64,000 nucleotides of DNA from Promethearchaeota archaeon (GCA_016840085.1 JAEOTA010000052.1:1-64000), one strand, 5' to 3'; shown: positions 8,200 to 17,240, counted from the stretch's first letter. Made by a program: numbers and translations. Notes: generated by a model not told the origin, from the letters alone.

Positions 8200-10668
8200 T
8201 TAATTTTTGTTAATAATTACCTTAGTAAAGAATTGTTTGTCTTTTTGTTTAAGAATTAAAGGTTCACCTACAATTGAAAATCTTCCTGTTAATTTGACAT
8301 CCTTCTTAGCAAATAAGTCTTCCCTTAGATCTAATTGCCTTGAATCATAATTTGAATGAATACTCCCAATATACACATCAATATATCCTGGTTCAACAAT
8401 AAAATTCATATTTTCATTATAGAACCCAAGTTGTTTCATAGAAATTATAAAACTAATTCTTGTACTTTCTCTAGGTTCTAGAGTTATTCGCTTGAACCCC
8501 AATAATTCTTCCACTGGACGTGTAATAGTAGCTTCACGATCATGTAAATATAATTGCATTACTTCATCACCCCTAATTTTACCTGTATTTTTAAGGTTTA
8601 ATGAAATCTCAACTGACCCATTAATATCTACTTCTGAGGGGTTAATTTCTAGATTACTATATTCAAATTGAGTATAACTTAACCCAAATCCAAACGGAAA
8701 TAATGGTTCTGTATTTTCTTCCACATAATTCCATGTCCAGACAGAGAGATTACCTGTAGGTTTATTATTATGAAAAACAGGAATCTGTCCTGTATTTCGC
8801 GGGATTGATATTGGTAATTTTCCTCCAGGATTATAATCACCGAATAACACATCAACAACAGCATTCGCGCCCTCTTCCCCGGGTAACCAAGCTTCTATGA
8901 TTGCGGGGATATGGTCTTTTTCCCAAGGAATTGATAAAGGACGTCCATTTATTAAAATTAAAACTATAGGTGTTCCAGTAGAATATATTTCACGAATTAA
9001 CTCTTCTTGGACTCCAGGTATAGTTAATCTATTACGATCTCGACCCTCTCCGCTTGTACAATCCTTTATCATTCCAGATTTTCCCCCCAAAACAAGAACG
9101 GCAACTTCAGATTTTTTAGCCAATTCTATAGCATTTTTAAAATCATTTCTATCATCTCCAAGAATTTTACACCCCTCTGTGTAAAAAACATTAGTAGTCG
9201 TGGAAATTTTTTGTTTAATTGCTTCCAAAATACTTTTAATACCGTATATCTTTCGAGTAAACAAATCTTTATCTTTACTTTCAATTATATCTTTAAAAAA
9301 TGCAGCTGTTTCTTCATCAAGATCACGAATTCCTGTAGCATTGGTTGCTGAAGCTTCAAATTGGCTTATAAACGTATAATCTCCCAGTAGATTGCGCACA
9401 CTATTAGCATTTGGGCCTATAACAGCTATATTTTTAAGATTTTTCTTAAGAGGCAAAAGATTATTATCATTCTTTAATAATACTATAGACTTTTGAGCAA
9501 TCTTTCTTGCAAGTATTTTAGTTTTTGTGTTTGAAAATACATCAGTTATTTTTTCAATCTTCTCTTCTACATAAGGTTTTTCAAATAAACCAAGTTCGAA
9601 CTTTTTTCTAAGAATTCGGGCAACTGAACGATTTAGCAACTCTTCACTAACTTTACCATTTTTTACAGTTCGTATAAAACCGTTTCCATATCCTACGGTT
9701 CTAGGTAATTCAATATCTAAGCCAGCTTTGATCGCGAGAATTGCTGCTTCAGTAGGATTAGAAGCTACGCGGTGTAACCTACATGCAAGATCGATTGTTA
9801 CATAATCTGATACAACAATTCCAGTGAATCCCCATTTATTTCTTAAAAGATCGGTTAATAATTCATGAGAAATACCACATGGAATTCCATCAATTTCATG
9901 ATATGCGTTCATCACTGAACCCATATTAGATTCAGTAATAGCAACCTCAAAGGGTTTTGAAAATATTTCCAATAATTCTCGCTTCGGTATAAATGCAGGA
10001 GCCCAGTTTCTACCTCCCTGTGATAATCCATATCCTACAAAATGCTTGCCAGTAGCTATTATTCCTGTTTTTAAGGAGTCTCCCTGTAATCCCTTTACAT
10101 AAGCTGCTCCCATTCGAGATACAAGATAAGGATCTTCTCCAAAAGTCTCTTCTGTTCGACCCCATCTAGGATCCCGTGCAATATCAAGAACAGGAGAGAG
10201 TCCCTGATGAGCACCAACTGTTCTCATTTGTTTTTTAATCTCACTAGTCATAGCTTCTGCTAAATCTGGATCCCATGTAGAAGCTAATCCAATCATCTGC
10301 GGAAATATTGTTCCATTTCTAGCACAATACCCACTTAAACATTCCTCATGAACGATTGTCGGAATGCCAAGACGAGTTTCTTCCTTTAAGAATCTTTGTA
10401 TTTCATTAGCTATTTTTACTGACTCTTGGGGTTTTATTTTTAAACTTCCCCCTAATCTTGTAATTTGTCCAATCCCATGGCGAAGTTTTCTCTTCATTTT
10501 CTCTAAAGACAACTTATTTGATTCCATCAGATCAATTGGGTAAAATGACCCAAGTTGAGCTACTTTTTCTTCAATGCTCATTCTTGAAATTAGGTCTTCA
10601 ACTCTTTTCTCAATAGAATGAGTAGGATCTAAATAAATTGGCTTAATTCTTTTCTCTTTTGAATTCAT
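8200..10668 (-). CDS. Glycoside hydrolase family 3 beta-glycosidase
   Basis: An 822-residue GH3 enzyme (beta-glucosidase/xylosidase type) that releases terminal beta-linked sugars. The N-terminal TIM barrel has DIARDPRWGRTEETFGEDPY (residues 162-181), the KH pair in GKHFVGYG (208-209) and the nucleophile Asp288 in VVSDY. The alpha/beta sandwich domain (about 400-640) includes the GEGRDRNRLTIPG region with the usual acid/base area. The C-terminal third is the fibronectin III-like domain common in this family. There is no signal peptide, so it should act in the cytosol on imported oligosaccharides. It is the only carbohydrate-active enzyme in the window. The aldo/keto reductase lies 117 bases upstream on the same strand. 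Family is certain; the exact sugar is not. Confidence 0.93.
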   Translation of the reverse strand: MNSKEKRIKPIYLDPTHSIEKRVEDLISRMSIEEKVAQLGSFYPIDLMESNKLSLEKMKRKLRHGIGQITRLGGSLKIKPQESVKIANEIQRFLKEETRLGIPTIVHEECLSGYCARNGTIFPQMIGLASTWDPDLAEAMTSEIKKQMRTVGAHQGLSPVLDIARDPRWGRTEETFGEDPYLVSRMGAAYVKGLQGDSLKTGIIATGKHFVGYGLSQGGRNWAPAFIPKRELLEIFSKPFEVAITESNMGSVMNAYHEIDGIPCGISHELLTDLLRNKWGFTGIVVSDYVTIDLACRLHRVASNPTEAAILAIKAGLDIELPRTVGYGNGFIRTVKNGKVSEELLNRSVARILRKKFELGLFEKPYVEEKIEKITDVFSNTKTKILARKIAQKSIVLLKNDNNLLPLKKNLKNIAVIGPNANSVRNLLGDYTFISQFEASATNATGIRDLDEETAAFFKDIIESKDKDLFTRKIYGIKSILEAIKQKISTTTNVFYTEGCKILGDDRNDFKNAIELAKKSEVAVLVLGGKSGMIKDCTSGEGRDRNRLTIPGVQEELIREIYSTGTPIVLILINGRPLSIPWEKDHIPAIIEAWLPGEEGANAVVDVLFGDYNPGGKLPISIPRNTGQIPVFHNNKPTGNLSVWTWNYVEENTEPLFPFGFGLSYTQFEYSNLEINPSEVDINGSVEISLNLKNTGKIRGDEVMQLYLHDREATITRPVEELLGFKRITLEPRESTRISFIISMKQLGFYNENMNFIVEPGYIDVYIGSIHSNYDSRQLDLREDLFAKKDVKLTGRFSIVGEPLILKQKDKQFFTKVIINKN

Positions 10669-10785
10669 ATCATCTCAACTTAATGTGAAAAAATCCTAAT
10701 TTCCTTTATAGTATAAATAGTATCTAATTTAAAAAAATTAAGAGAAATAATTCCAGAAATGATGCTAATAAAATATTTAATTCTA

Positions 10786-11658
10786 TTATTTATTATTGAA
10801 TTCTTTGAGGAGTGTTGAAAAATCCTTCTCTTCCTCTGAAGCCTTTAAAAAAGCAAGAACTTCATATAATTCTTGATTATTTTTAACTCCTGGTATAACA
10901 GTTGAGACACCAGTTTGAGAAAGAGTGTAATTCATGCATTTTATTGGACTAATACTTTTAGGTATCTTCTTTTTCAAACTAATACCACCTGTTTGATATT
11001 TCGCAATAGTTACTGTCCTATTTGTTTGAAGGAGTTTTCCTCCAGCAAAAGGTTTAATAGCCACTAGTCCTACTTTATTTTTTATACATGCTTTTAAAAA
11101 TTCTTCTCTTCCGAGCATAGTATGATTTACCATATTAATTTGGTGCATTACTACATCAAAATGCCCACTGTTAGCAGCATTTAATCCTATAGAATTACTA
11201 TGAGTACTTATCCCAATAAATTTTGCCTTTCCCTCTTTTTGTAGCTTTTTTGCTAAATCTAATAATCCTCCCGTAGCTATTAAGGATTCATATTCTTTTT
11301 CTTTAACAAACTGTAAATTAATAATATCTATGTAATCTCTTCTTAATAAAGACAATGTTTTTAATATTGTCTTCTCACAATCTCTGATATTACGAGTTCT
11401 TCGAACTTTTCCCTCATATTCTATTGATCCTAAATGGCACGCAATTTTTACCTTATCTCTTTTGTCTTTAATCGCCGCACTAATGTTCTCAATATAATTA
11501 GACACATTGAAAACTAGATCAAAATAATTTATTCCATTTTCAATTGCCTCTTGAATTACAGAAATAACAGTCTCACGAGGTTGACGATATAAATATTCAG
11601 TACCTAAACCAATCTCACTTACCTTTAAACCAGTTGTTCCTAATTCACGCAATTTCAT
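10786..11658 (-). CDS. Aldo/keto reductase family protein
   Basis: A 290-residue (beta/alpha)8 NAD(P)H-dependent oxidoreductase. It begins with the family hallmark MKLRELGTTGLKVSEIGLGTE. It has the catalytic-region segment NYFDLVFNVSNYIE and lysine strand KVKIACHLGS, then FIGISTHS and the late CMNYTLSQTGVSTVIPGVKN that binds the cofactor phosphate in relatives. The position normally holding the catalytic histidine (DLxxLH) reads DIINLQ here, so activity could be altered. There is no C-terminal ferredoxin extension, unlike many archaeal relatives. Substrate unknown. It is followed by the GH3 gene on the same strand; a functional link is possible but only inferred. Confidence 0.85.
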   Translation of the reverse strand: MKLRELGTTGLKVSEIGLGTEYLYRQPRETVISVIQEAIENGINYFDLVFNVSNYIENISAAIKDKRDKVKIACHLGSIEYEGKVRRTRNIRDCEKTILKTLSLLRRDYIDIINLQFVKEKEYESLIATGGLLDLAKKLQKEGKAKFIGISTHSNSIGLNAANSGHFDVVMHQINMVNHTMLGREEFLKACIKNKVGLVAIKPFAGGKLLQTNRTVTIAKYQTGGISLKKKIPKSISPIKCMNYTLSQTGVSTVIPGVKNNQELYEVLAFLKASEEEKDFSTLLKEFNNK

Positions 11659-11787
11659 GTTTTATATTAACTTGTATTTTATTCTTAATAAGTAATGTAT
11701 ATAAATTATAGTTTAAACAAAATTTAAAAAGTGAAGTAGTATAGAGAATTTTTATAAAAGAAAAGAGAAAAAATATTTTTTATAGAA

Positions 11788-12087
11788 TTAACTTATTGCT
11801 CCTAGAAATGTTGCTAGAAGTACAATTATACCACCTATTAAGCTTGCAAAGACTATTAAAAGTATTCCTAAAATTCCTATAAAAACAGGTGCATAATGTA
11901 TTGGTTTAACACCTAATCCAATAGCTAAAATGGAGAATATTAACGCAAAGATGCCACCAACCATGCCAAATCCATATAGTAAATAATCTATCCCAATTAT
12001 TTCGACTATAGCTTCAATTAAAGCAATAATACCTCCAATTATAGCCATAATTCGCATTGTTTTATCTGTTTCCTGCACTTCACCCAT
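11788..12087 (-). CDS. Small four-helix membrane protein
   Basis: A 99-residue protein with about three or four hydrophobic segments rich in Gly, Ile and Ala (MRIMAIIGGIIALIEAIVEI, FGMVGGIFALIFSILAIGLG, FIGILGILLIVFASL, IGGIIVLLATFL). The N-terminus is short, charged and probably cytosolic. No catalytic motif is visible. Related short proteins are common in archaeal genomes as uncharacterised membrane proteins. It is transcribed divergently from the gene at 12214. Confidence 0.6.
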   Translation of the reverse strand: MGEVQETDKTMRIMAIIGGIIALIEAIVEIIGIDYLLYGFGMVGGIFALIFSILAIGLGVKPIHYAPVFIGILGILLIVFASLIGGIIVLLATFLGAIS

Positions 12088-12213
12088 ACAAATTCACTAA
12101 CTATTTTTTTTTAATTATTAATTAAAAAGAAGATCAACAACACTTAAAAACTTATAAAAATTAGTAGATGTTTATTTTTAATATCTATTCTTTTATTGTG
12201 ATACTATTAAATT

Positions 12214-13731
12214 ATGTCTTCAGAACAATTTCAACTGCTACTCAAAACAATTAGAACTGGAGATCTATCTCAATTTGAAGACTTTTGTGCCTATTTTAAC
12301 AATATGGAATTTCTGGATTTGTCTGATATGGTTGATTTTATGGAAATTGAAGATAATAAAGAAAAATGCTATTATTTAGCTCTCTCCAGATTACTTTCCT
12401 CGTTAAGATTTGGAGAATTTGAGCAATTAATTGATCATTCTGATAAGATGGGGATTTTTATTGAAGTTAGAAAAATTCCATTTAGATTTAAAATTATTGC
12501 AGATTTACATTTAGATGGTATGCAAAGAGGTATGACTGGCAGGATTTTTGAAATCATACGATTTTTTAATAAATACAATTTATTTGAAATGAATTTTACA
12601 AATGAGGAATTAGAATTAATCGAAGATATAAAAAAAAGTAATAGATCTCTTGTCGCTAATTTAAAAGATTTATTTGGAAAAGTATCAAATTCATTGATTT
12701 TTTATTCTTGTAAAATTATGCCTTATGATCTATATTTAAATTTTGTTGTAAGAGTCAAATCCTATTTACGTAACGAATTACGCTCTGAATTAAGAGGTAG
12801 ATTCAATATAAGATTTTTAAAAAACTGGACTGATTGGTATTCAATGTATGGTTTAAGTGTTAGGTATTTAAGCACCGTGCAGCAATTCATGGACACGCTC
12901 GAGAAAAATTACGGATTTTATGAAAACTTAGCAATCAAAGAAAAGAAAAAGGATTTTTACGAAAATAAGGATTTTTTAGAATTTAATGTCATGTACCGAA
13001 CTTTTTATGACATTGAAGAGAATCAAGAATATCGTGAAATAAAAAAGCATTTCGTTTCTCTCGACAATGTTCTAAAAAATAAAGAAAATATTTTGAAAAA
13101 AGATAATTATAAGTTCTATAGCCTTTCTATGGTACTTTTTGGAGGATTAGGACCTCAAGGATTAGGATTTACTTATTCCACTCCGAGGGGAGAAGTCATT
13201 GAAATCTGTTCCGATCAAAAAGAAGCTGAAGCAATTATAATAAAATTCAAGCAATATTTAAAAAGGAAATTTCTGGGTAAACTTGATGAGGAACTAGAAA
13301 ATTTGGGAATAGACGCTGACATTAGAACTAAAATAAATGACTATTTATTAGAGCTCCTAAATCCAAAAGATTTAATTAGTTATTATGATAGAGACCCGAT
13401 TTTAAAAAAGATCAGGTCCTTTCTATATCAAATTGAGGAATTTCAACAGACTTATAAATCAGAACTAAAATCAGTTATAAAGAAAATTTCTAAAGCTGTT
13501 ACTATTATTCTTAGGAGGATTAAAGTAAAGGATCAATTCATAACACGGATGGATCTCGTCGCAAAAGGTAAAATTAAATCTGAAGATATCGCAAAATTAA
13601 CAAGTCTGAGGGGAAAGTCTCATTATGATGTTTTGAGGGAAAGATTTTTCTTTCAAAATGAAATAAATTGGTTTTTCGAGGATTATTCTGAAGAAATAAA
13701 TGAACTTGACAAACAATTTTCAATGTTTTAA
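12214..13731 (+). CDS. Hypothetical helical protein
   Basis: A 505-residue protein I cannot assign. It is charged and mostly alpha-helical, with no signal peptide, membrane segment or cysteine cluster. A less helical patch with Gly-rich turns (MVLFGGLGPQGLGFTYSTPRGEVIEICSD is the region around residues 307-335) resembles a small alpha/beta insert, possibly ligand-binding. The tail is again helical. The gene is preceded by an AT-rich promoter region shared with the divergent small membrane protein, and is followed by the convergent tRNA-Pro gene. Length and codon pattern leave no doubt it is coding; function is unknown. Confidence 0.6.
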   Translation: MSSEQFQLLLKTIRTGDLSQFEDFCAYFNNMEFLDLSDMVDFMEIEDNKEKCYYLALSRLLSSLRFGEFEQLIDHSDKMGIFIEVRKIPFRFKIIADLHLDGMQRGMTGRIFEIIRFFNKYNLFEMNFTNEELELIEDIKKSNRSLVANLKDLFGKVSNSLIFYSCKIMPYDLYLNFVVRVKSYLRNELRSELRGRFNIRFLKNWTDWYSMYGLSVRYLSTVQQFMDTLEKNYGFYENLAIKEKKKDFYENKDFLEFNVMYRTFYDIEENQEYREIKKHFVSLDNVLKNKENILKKDNYKFYSLSMVLFGGLGPQGLGFTYSTPRGEVIEICSDQKEAEAIIIKFKQYLKRKFLGKLDEELENLGIDADIRTKINDYLLELLNPKDLISYYDRDPILKKIRSFLYQIEEFQQTYKSELKSVIKKISKAVTIILRRIKVKDQFITRMDLVAKGKIKSEDIAKLTSLRGKSHYDVLRERFFFQNEINWFFEDYSEEINELDKQFSMF

Positions 13732-13751
13732 ATGGATATTGATTCTGAAAA

Positions 13752-13855
13752 TGGGAGAGGGGGGAATTGAACCCCCGACCAGTACCTTATCGCTAAGATA
13801 TTAAGCGACTTCTCGGCCCCCAGCCGAGTATCATACCAAGCTAGACCACCCTCCC
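13752..13855 (-). tRNA. tRNA-Pro (GGG) with about 30 extra bases in the variable region
   Basis: On the minus strand the acceptor stem GGGAGGG (from 13855) pairs with CTCTCCC (13759-13753), with A73 at 13752 and no encoded CCA. The D-arm region is TGGTCTAGCTTGGTATGAT. The anticodon stem CTCGG/CCGAG encloses loop CTGGGGG, giving anticodon GGG for proline. The T arm is GGGGG-TTCAATT-CCCCC. Between anticodon stem and T stem are 35 bases instead of five. Removing 30 (about 13781-13810) leaves a normal variable loop (AGGTC or AAGTC). The extra segment contains a hairpin TCGCT...AGCGA. This is best read as an intron at a non-canonical site. Exact splice positions are ambiguous because of a repeated GTC, and I could not fold a convincing bulge-helix-bulge by eye. 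Confidence 0.85.
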
Positions 13856-14064
13856 TTTCAGAAAAGGGGGTTTCTCGTAAAAGATATTTGTGAAAAAAAG
13901 TTCTAAATAGAATCTGTATTATTAAGAATCATAAATTCTATTTATTTTTAATTATCATTAGTAAAAATGATTATAGTTCAATAATTTATTCTGATAATTT
14001 TTAAATTCTTTTGAGAGTTTACATTATTAATTTTTTTTTACATTTTTCTTTATCAATTACAATC

Positions 14065-14361
14065 ATGCGTTCTAGAAAACCATTCATTATTTTTTGGCCT
14101 CAATATTTCGATGCAAAAAGAAGTCGAGGTAGAGGTAGAAGGATACCTAAAAAATTTGCGATAGATAAAATTTCACTTAATGATATCTCTAAAGCAGCGA
14201 AAAATTTAGGATATAACGCTCAGATTGAAAAAGGCTATAAATATTCTAGAACGTGGTGGGAAGATCCTGGAAGGGTTTTGATAGACACGAAGGGAAAGCA
14301 AAAATCGAAAGTTTTACTCGAAGTTGCTAAAGAAATTAGAAAAATTCAATCAAAAACTTAG
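14065..14361 (+). CDS. srp19: Signal recognition particle protein SRP19
   Basis: A 98-residue RNA-binding subunit of the archaeal signal recognition particle, which clamps 7S RNA helices 6 and 8 so that SRP54 can bind. It shows the family pattern: IIFWPQYFDAKRSRGRGRRI at the N-terminus (the conserved WPxYxDxxxSRxxGRRIP core) and, later, the Tyr/Arg-rich segment GYKYSRTWWEDPGRVLI. The open frame extends upstream to a TTG, but the ATG at 14065 gives the normal family length and N-terminus. It is followed after 10 bases by hypA on the same strand. Confidence 0.93.
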   Translation: MRSRKPFIIFWPQYFDAKRSRGRGRRIPKKFAIDKISLNDISKAAKNLGYNAQIEKGYKYSRTWWEDPGRVLIDTKGKQKSKVLLEVAKEIRKIQSKT

Positions 14362-14371
14362 AACAAGAATT

Positions 14372-14743
14372 ATGCATGAATTTTCATTTGCTTACGATAT
14401 TTTTAAAGTAGCTGAATCTACAGCATTAAAATATAATGCGACAAAAATAACTGAAGTTCTTCTTGAAATTGGAGAATTAACTCTTATTGTACCTGAACTT
14501 CTTAAACGTTCCTTTGAGATGGCCACAAAAGGATCAATAGCTGAGGGAGCGAAATTGAATATTAAAATGCTCCCTGGAAAAATCAAATGTAGAGAATGCG
14601 ATAAAGTATCAGAAGTCTCGATAACTAAGGAAGCACAATTAACTGGATTACAATTATTTCAATGTTCTCATTGTGGGAGCAATAATACTGAAATAGTTGA
14701 AGGGAAAAAAGCTAATGTTAAAAATATTAAAATCCAAGAATAG
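14372..14743 (+). CDS. hypA: Hydrogenase/urease nickel incorporation protein HypA
   Basis: A 123-residue nickel metallochaperone that delivers Ni to [NiFe] hydrogenase during maturation. The N-terminus MHEFSFA carries the essential nickel-binding His2. The C-terminal zinc domain has CREC (Cys73, Cys76) and CSHC (Cys98, Cys101). The start at 14372 is fixed by the requirement for Met-His at the N-terminus; the longer upstream reading overlaps srp19. No other hyp gene is in the window. Its presence implies that the organism makes a [NiFe] hydrogenase, in keeping with a hydrogen-dependent anaerobic lifestyle (inference). Confidence 0.93.
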   Translation: MHEFSFAYDIFKVAESTALKYNATKITEVLLEIGELTLIVPELLKRSFEMATKGSIAEGAKLNIKMLPGKIKCRECDKVSEVSITKEAQLTGLQLFQCSHCGSNNTEIVEGKKANVKNIKIQE

Positions 14744-14815
14744 CCACTAATTAGGCAAAACCTATCTCTAAATATTATTTATAAATTTCTACTTCAAGTA
14801 AAAGAATATTTAACT

Positions 14816-15193
14816 TCAAATAAGGACTCCATTCAACACGCCATGCTGCCCGGGTCTACTAGTAATTCTTGCATTCCCTAATTCCGTTTCTACAACAGCT
14901 CCTTTTGTTAGTACATGTCTTCGATTCAAATCCTTTGAAGCAGCATTACTCTCAAATCCTAGGATCCTAGTTTTTGTTGTTTTATTCGTATTTGGGTCAG
15001 TTACATTAATATAATTTGTGGAAAATAACCTGATCTTTCTATTGTCCCCCATCGTCCTTTGTGGCTTCTTCTTATCTGGACCTATGAGCGTATCAATAGT
15101 AGGGCGTTCAAGTTCTCTTTTCCTTTTCTTTCTAAAACGCTTATATTTTTTCCCAGTATACTTACGCTTACTACGCGCATGACTTCGTGCCAT
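14816..15193 (-). CDS. rps8e: 30S ribosomal protein S8e
   Basis: A 125-residue basic ribosomal protein of the archaeal/eukaryotic S8e family. The N-terminal arm is Arg/Lys-rich (SKRKYTGKKYKRFRKKRKRE). The body has GDNRKIRLFSTNYINVTDP and the conserved ending VLTKGAVVETELGNARITSRPGQ with HGVLNGVLI at the C-terminus. Length fits. It is convergent with hypA and divergent from psmB, with a 180-base intergenic region holding both promoters. Confidence 0.96.
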   Translation of the reverse strand: MARSHARSKRKYTGKKYKRFRKKRKRELERPTIDTLIGPDKKKPQRTMGDNRKIRLFSTNYINVTDPNTNKTTKTRILGFESNAASKDLNRRHVLTKGAVVETELGNARITSRPGQHGVLNGVLI

Positions 15194-15373
15194 TAAATAT
15201 TAACCTAAGAGAATATTACAGATTATTATTGATAACGAAGGATATCTTTAAAATTTTTTTAAAAAATTGAATTAAATTATGTTTTATTAAAGTAAAATAA
15301 ATATAGAAATATTATTTATTATATTATATCTTTCAAATAGCTATTTATTACAGAAAAAAGCGTATTAATTAAA

Positions 15374-16015
15374 ATGATGGAAAATAACAGTAATCTTAAA
15401 CAATTAGATCAAGAACAGCTTGAAAAAATGCTCAAATCTGGCACCACAACCGTTGGAATAATCATTAAAAATGGAGTGATTATGGGTACAGAATCACAAG
15501 CAACTGCGGGTTATACTGTTGCTTCTAAACAAGCACAAAAATTATTTGAGATTAATAAGTTTACAGCAGCTACCATCGCAGGGGGAGTAGCTGATTGTCA
15601 ATATGTTGTAAATCAAGTACGAGCATTATCACGCTTAAAAGAAGTTGAAGAAGCAGAAGTTCCAGAACCTAAGTATGTTGCAAGTATAACCAGAAACATA
15701 TTATTCAGTGGAAGAACATATTTTATTGCTATGATGCTTGTTGGGGGCTATTCACAAAGAGAGAAAAAAGGCAAGCTGTATGGAATTGACCTATTAGGTG
15801 CACTCTACGAGGAACCAGAGTATCTTTCTTTCGGCTCCGGATCGCCCTTTTCTTTAGGTGTGTTAGAGGCGGATTGGAAGCCAAATATGACTAAAAAAGC
15901 CGGACTCGATCTTATTAAAACAGCAATTTCAAGTTCACGAGAAAGAGATGTGGGATCAGGATCTAAATTTCAACTTTGTACCATTAACAAAGATGGTTTT
16001 ATACAAGTTGAATAA
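15374..16015 (+). CDS. psmB: Proteasome beta subunit with Glu at position 17
   Basis: Catalytic subunit of the 20S proteasome, 213 residues. A 23-residue propeptide ends at KSG, and self-cleavage would expose Thr24 as the N-terminal nucleophile in TTTVG. In mature numbering Lys33 is present (in ASKQAQKLFEI), and so are the GSGS segment and SSSRERDVGSG near the C-terminus, which carry Ser129 and the Asp166 region. The motif that is normally TDxRAT reads TESQAT: catalytic Asp17 is replaced by Glu and the usual Arg19 by Gln. It is probably still active, but the change is unusual. A relic of a related beta subunit follows directly at 16021-16107. Confidence 0.93.
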   Translation: MMENNSNLKQLDQEQLEKMLKSGTTTVGIIIKNGVIMGTESQATAGYTVASKQAQKLFEINKFTAATIAGGVADCQYVVNQVRALSRLKEVEEAEVPEPKYVASITRNILFSGRTYFIAMMLVGGYSQREKKGKLYGIDLLGALYEEPEYLSFGSGSPFSLGVLEADWKPNMTKKAGLDLIKTAISSSRERDVGSGSKFQLCTINKDGFIQVE

Positions 16016-16020
16016 ATGAA

Positions 16021-16107
16021 TTTGTCATTAGCGGCTCAAAAAAACGAGACGCAGGATCAGGGTATGAAATGCAAATATGCACTATTGATAAGAATAGCTC
16101 CATATAA
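16021..16107 (+). pseudogene. Relic of a second proteasome beta subunit (C-terminal end)
   Basis: Read in the frame starting at 16021, this stretch gives FVISGSKKRDAGSGYEMQIC, then TIDKNSSI and a stop at 16105-16107. It aligns with psmB residues TAISSSRERDVGSGSKFQLC and TINKDGFI, about 14 identities over 28 residues. There is no start codon or upstream homologous sequence. It begins six bases after the psmB stop. The divergence points to an old paralogue deleted down to its C-terminus, not a recent tandem copy. Confidence 0.7.
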
Positions 16108-16217
16108 ATTTAATTAATATTTACATGATTCACTTAACATTAATTAGTTGATAATTACTTAATAAATCAACTGTGAGGATAAGATTAAATTAGTAAAATA
16201 TCATCTTAATATTATAT

Positions 16218-17240
16218 ATGGTTAACCAAGACAGAAAAGAATTTGTTATCAATAGCCACTTGACTCTAAAATTAGAGAATGGAAAAACGATAATTTACAT
16301 TGATAATGAAGAATTCCTTATTTGTAAGACAGCAATTCTAGATATTCCTAAAGATATAATATCTGAAATTAAGTCAATAGATGATATTATAGATGTATCA
16401 AAAATTGTTGAAAAAGAAGATTTAGCAAAGTATAAAATCACTTCATTAACTGAATTTTGGGCTCATTGTTCAAACCTTCAGATATGGGCTGAAAATGAAT
16501 ATAACTCTGATTTTTTAGATAGTAGATTAACATTCCCTCTGTTAAAGCGGTTAACAGAAGTGGGAGATAGAATTGCTAAAAAAAAATTTAAAGAAGAAAT
16601 CGCACGAAGATATGCACATGGCACATATGACACAAAATCCTTCTTAGAATTTGAGGGGTTTCTCGACGATTTTACTATGGAGGAATTAATAATTGGTGGT
16701 TTGAGCTTTGAGGAAAGCTCCTTATTATTAGACATTATTGAATTTATGAAAAAAAAAGAAATAACTTACGAAATGGTTCTGTCATTTGATGAAGATAAAG
16801 TTCGTCATAGACTAAGCTCTTCTGAACGATTTTTAACCTTAGAGAATGGAGACGTATATATCTTTGAATTCGACTTGTTTGACAACTCTGCACACCTATT
16901 TAACAGATTCTCATCATTTAAAGGCATGCGAAATTTAATTATATTTCTAGGGGATCTTAAGGAACAATTGCCTGATTTTTCCAAAATTAAATGTAAATCA
17001 ATAATTGCTTTAGAAATTTCTCATTATTCTTTTTCAGAAATTCCTTCTAAAATATTTTTTTGTTTCCCAAATTTAGAATATTTAAGAATTTATAGTCCAT
17101 TTAAACCTAGTCTAAAAAATGTAGATTCTATAATTTCTCTGGAAAAATTAAAAATGATAAGGATTAATGATTGCCTTGATGGAGAAAATTATCAGAAAAT
17201 ACTCTCTCTTAAAAAAAGGGGTGTAGAAATAAAAAATTAA
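16218..17240 (+). CDS. Protein with the LRR-associated N-terminal domain and degenerate LRRs
   Basis: A 340-residue paralogue of the LRR protein at 4266-5605. The shared N-terminal domain reads LTLKLENGKTIIYIDNEEF, TEFWAHCSNLQIWAENEYNS, LTFPLLKRLTEVGDRIAKKK in order (residues 15-125). A helical linker follows. The C-terminal half has only weak leucine-rich patches (ALEISHYSFSEIPSKIF, LEYLRIYSPF), so the repeat array is degenerate or remodelled. It is probably cytosolic; function unknown. The Cys and Trp of FWxHCSNxQxW are invariant between the two copies, suggesting a structural or binding role for that motif. Confidence 0.75.
   Translation: MVNQDRKEFVINSHLTLKLENGKTIIYIDNEEFLICKTAILDIPKDIISEIKSIDDIIDVSKIVEKEDLAKYKITSLTEFWAHCSNLQIWAENEYNSDFLDSRLTFPLLKRLTEVGDRIAKKKFKEEIARRYAHGTYDTKSFLEFEGFLDDFTMEELIIGGLSFEESSLLLDIIEFMKKKEITYEMVLSFDEDKVRHRLSSSERFLTLENGDVYIFEFDLFDNSAHLFNRFSSFKGMRNLIIFLGDLKEQLPDFSKIKCKSIIALEISHYSFSEIPSKIFFCFPNLEYLRIYSPFKPSLKNVDSIISLEKLKMIRINDCLDGENYQKILSLKKRGVEIKN

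Noticed and set aside
14011..14064. TTG-started extension of SRP19
   Set aside because: SRP19 proteins begin close to the conserved FWPxYxD motif; the ATG at 14065 gives the usual length.
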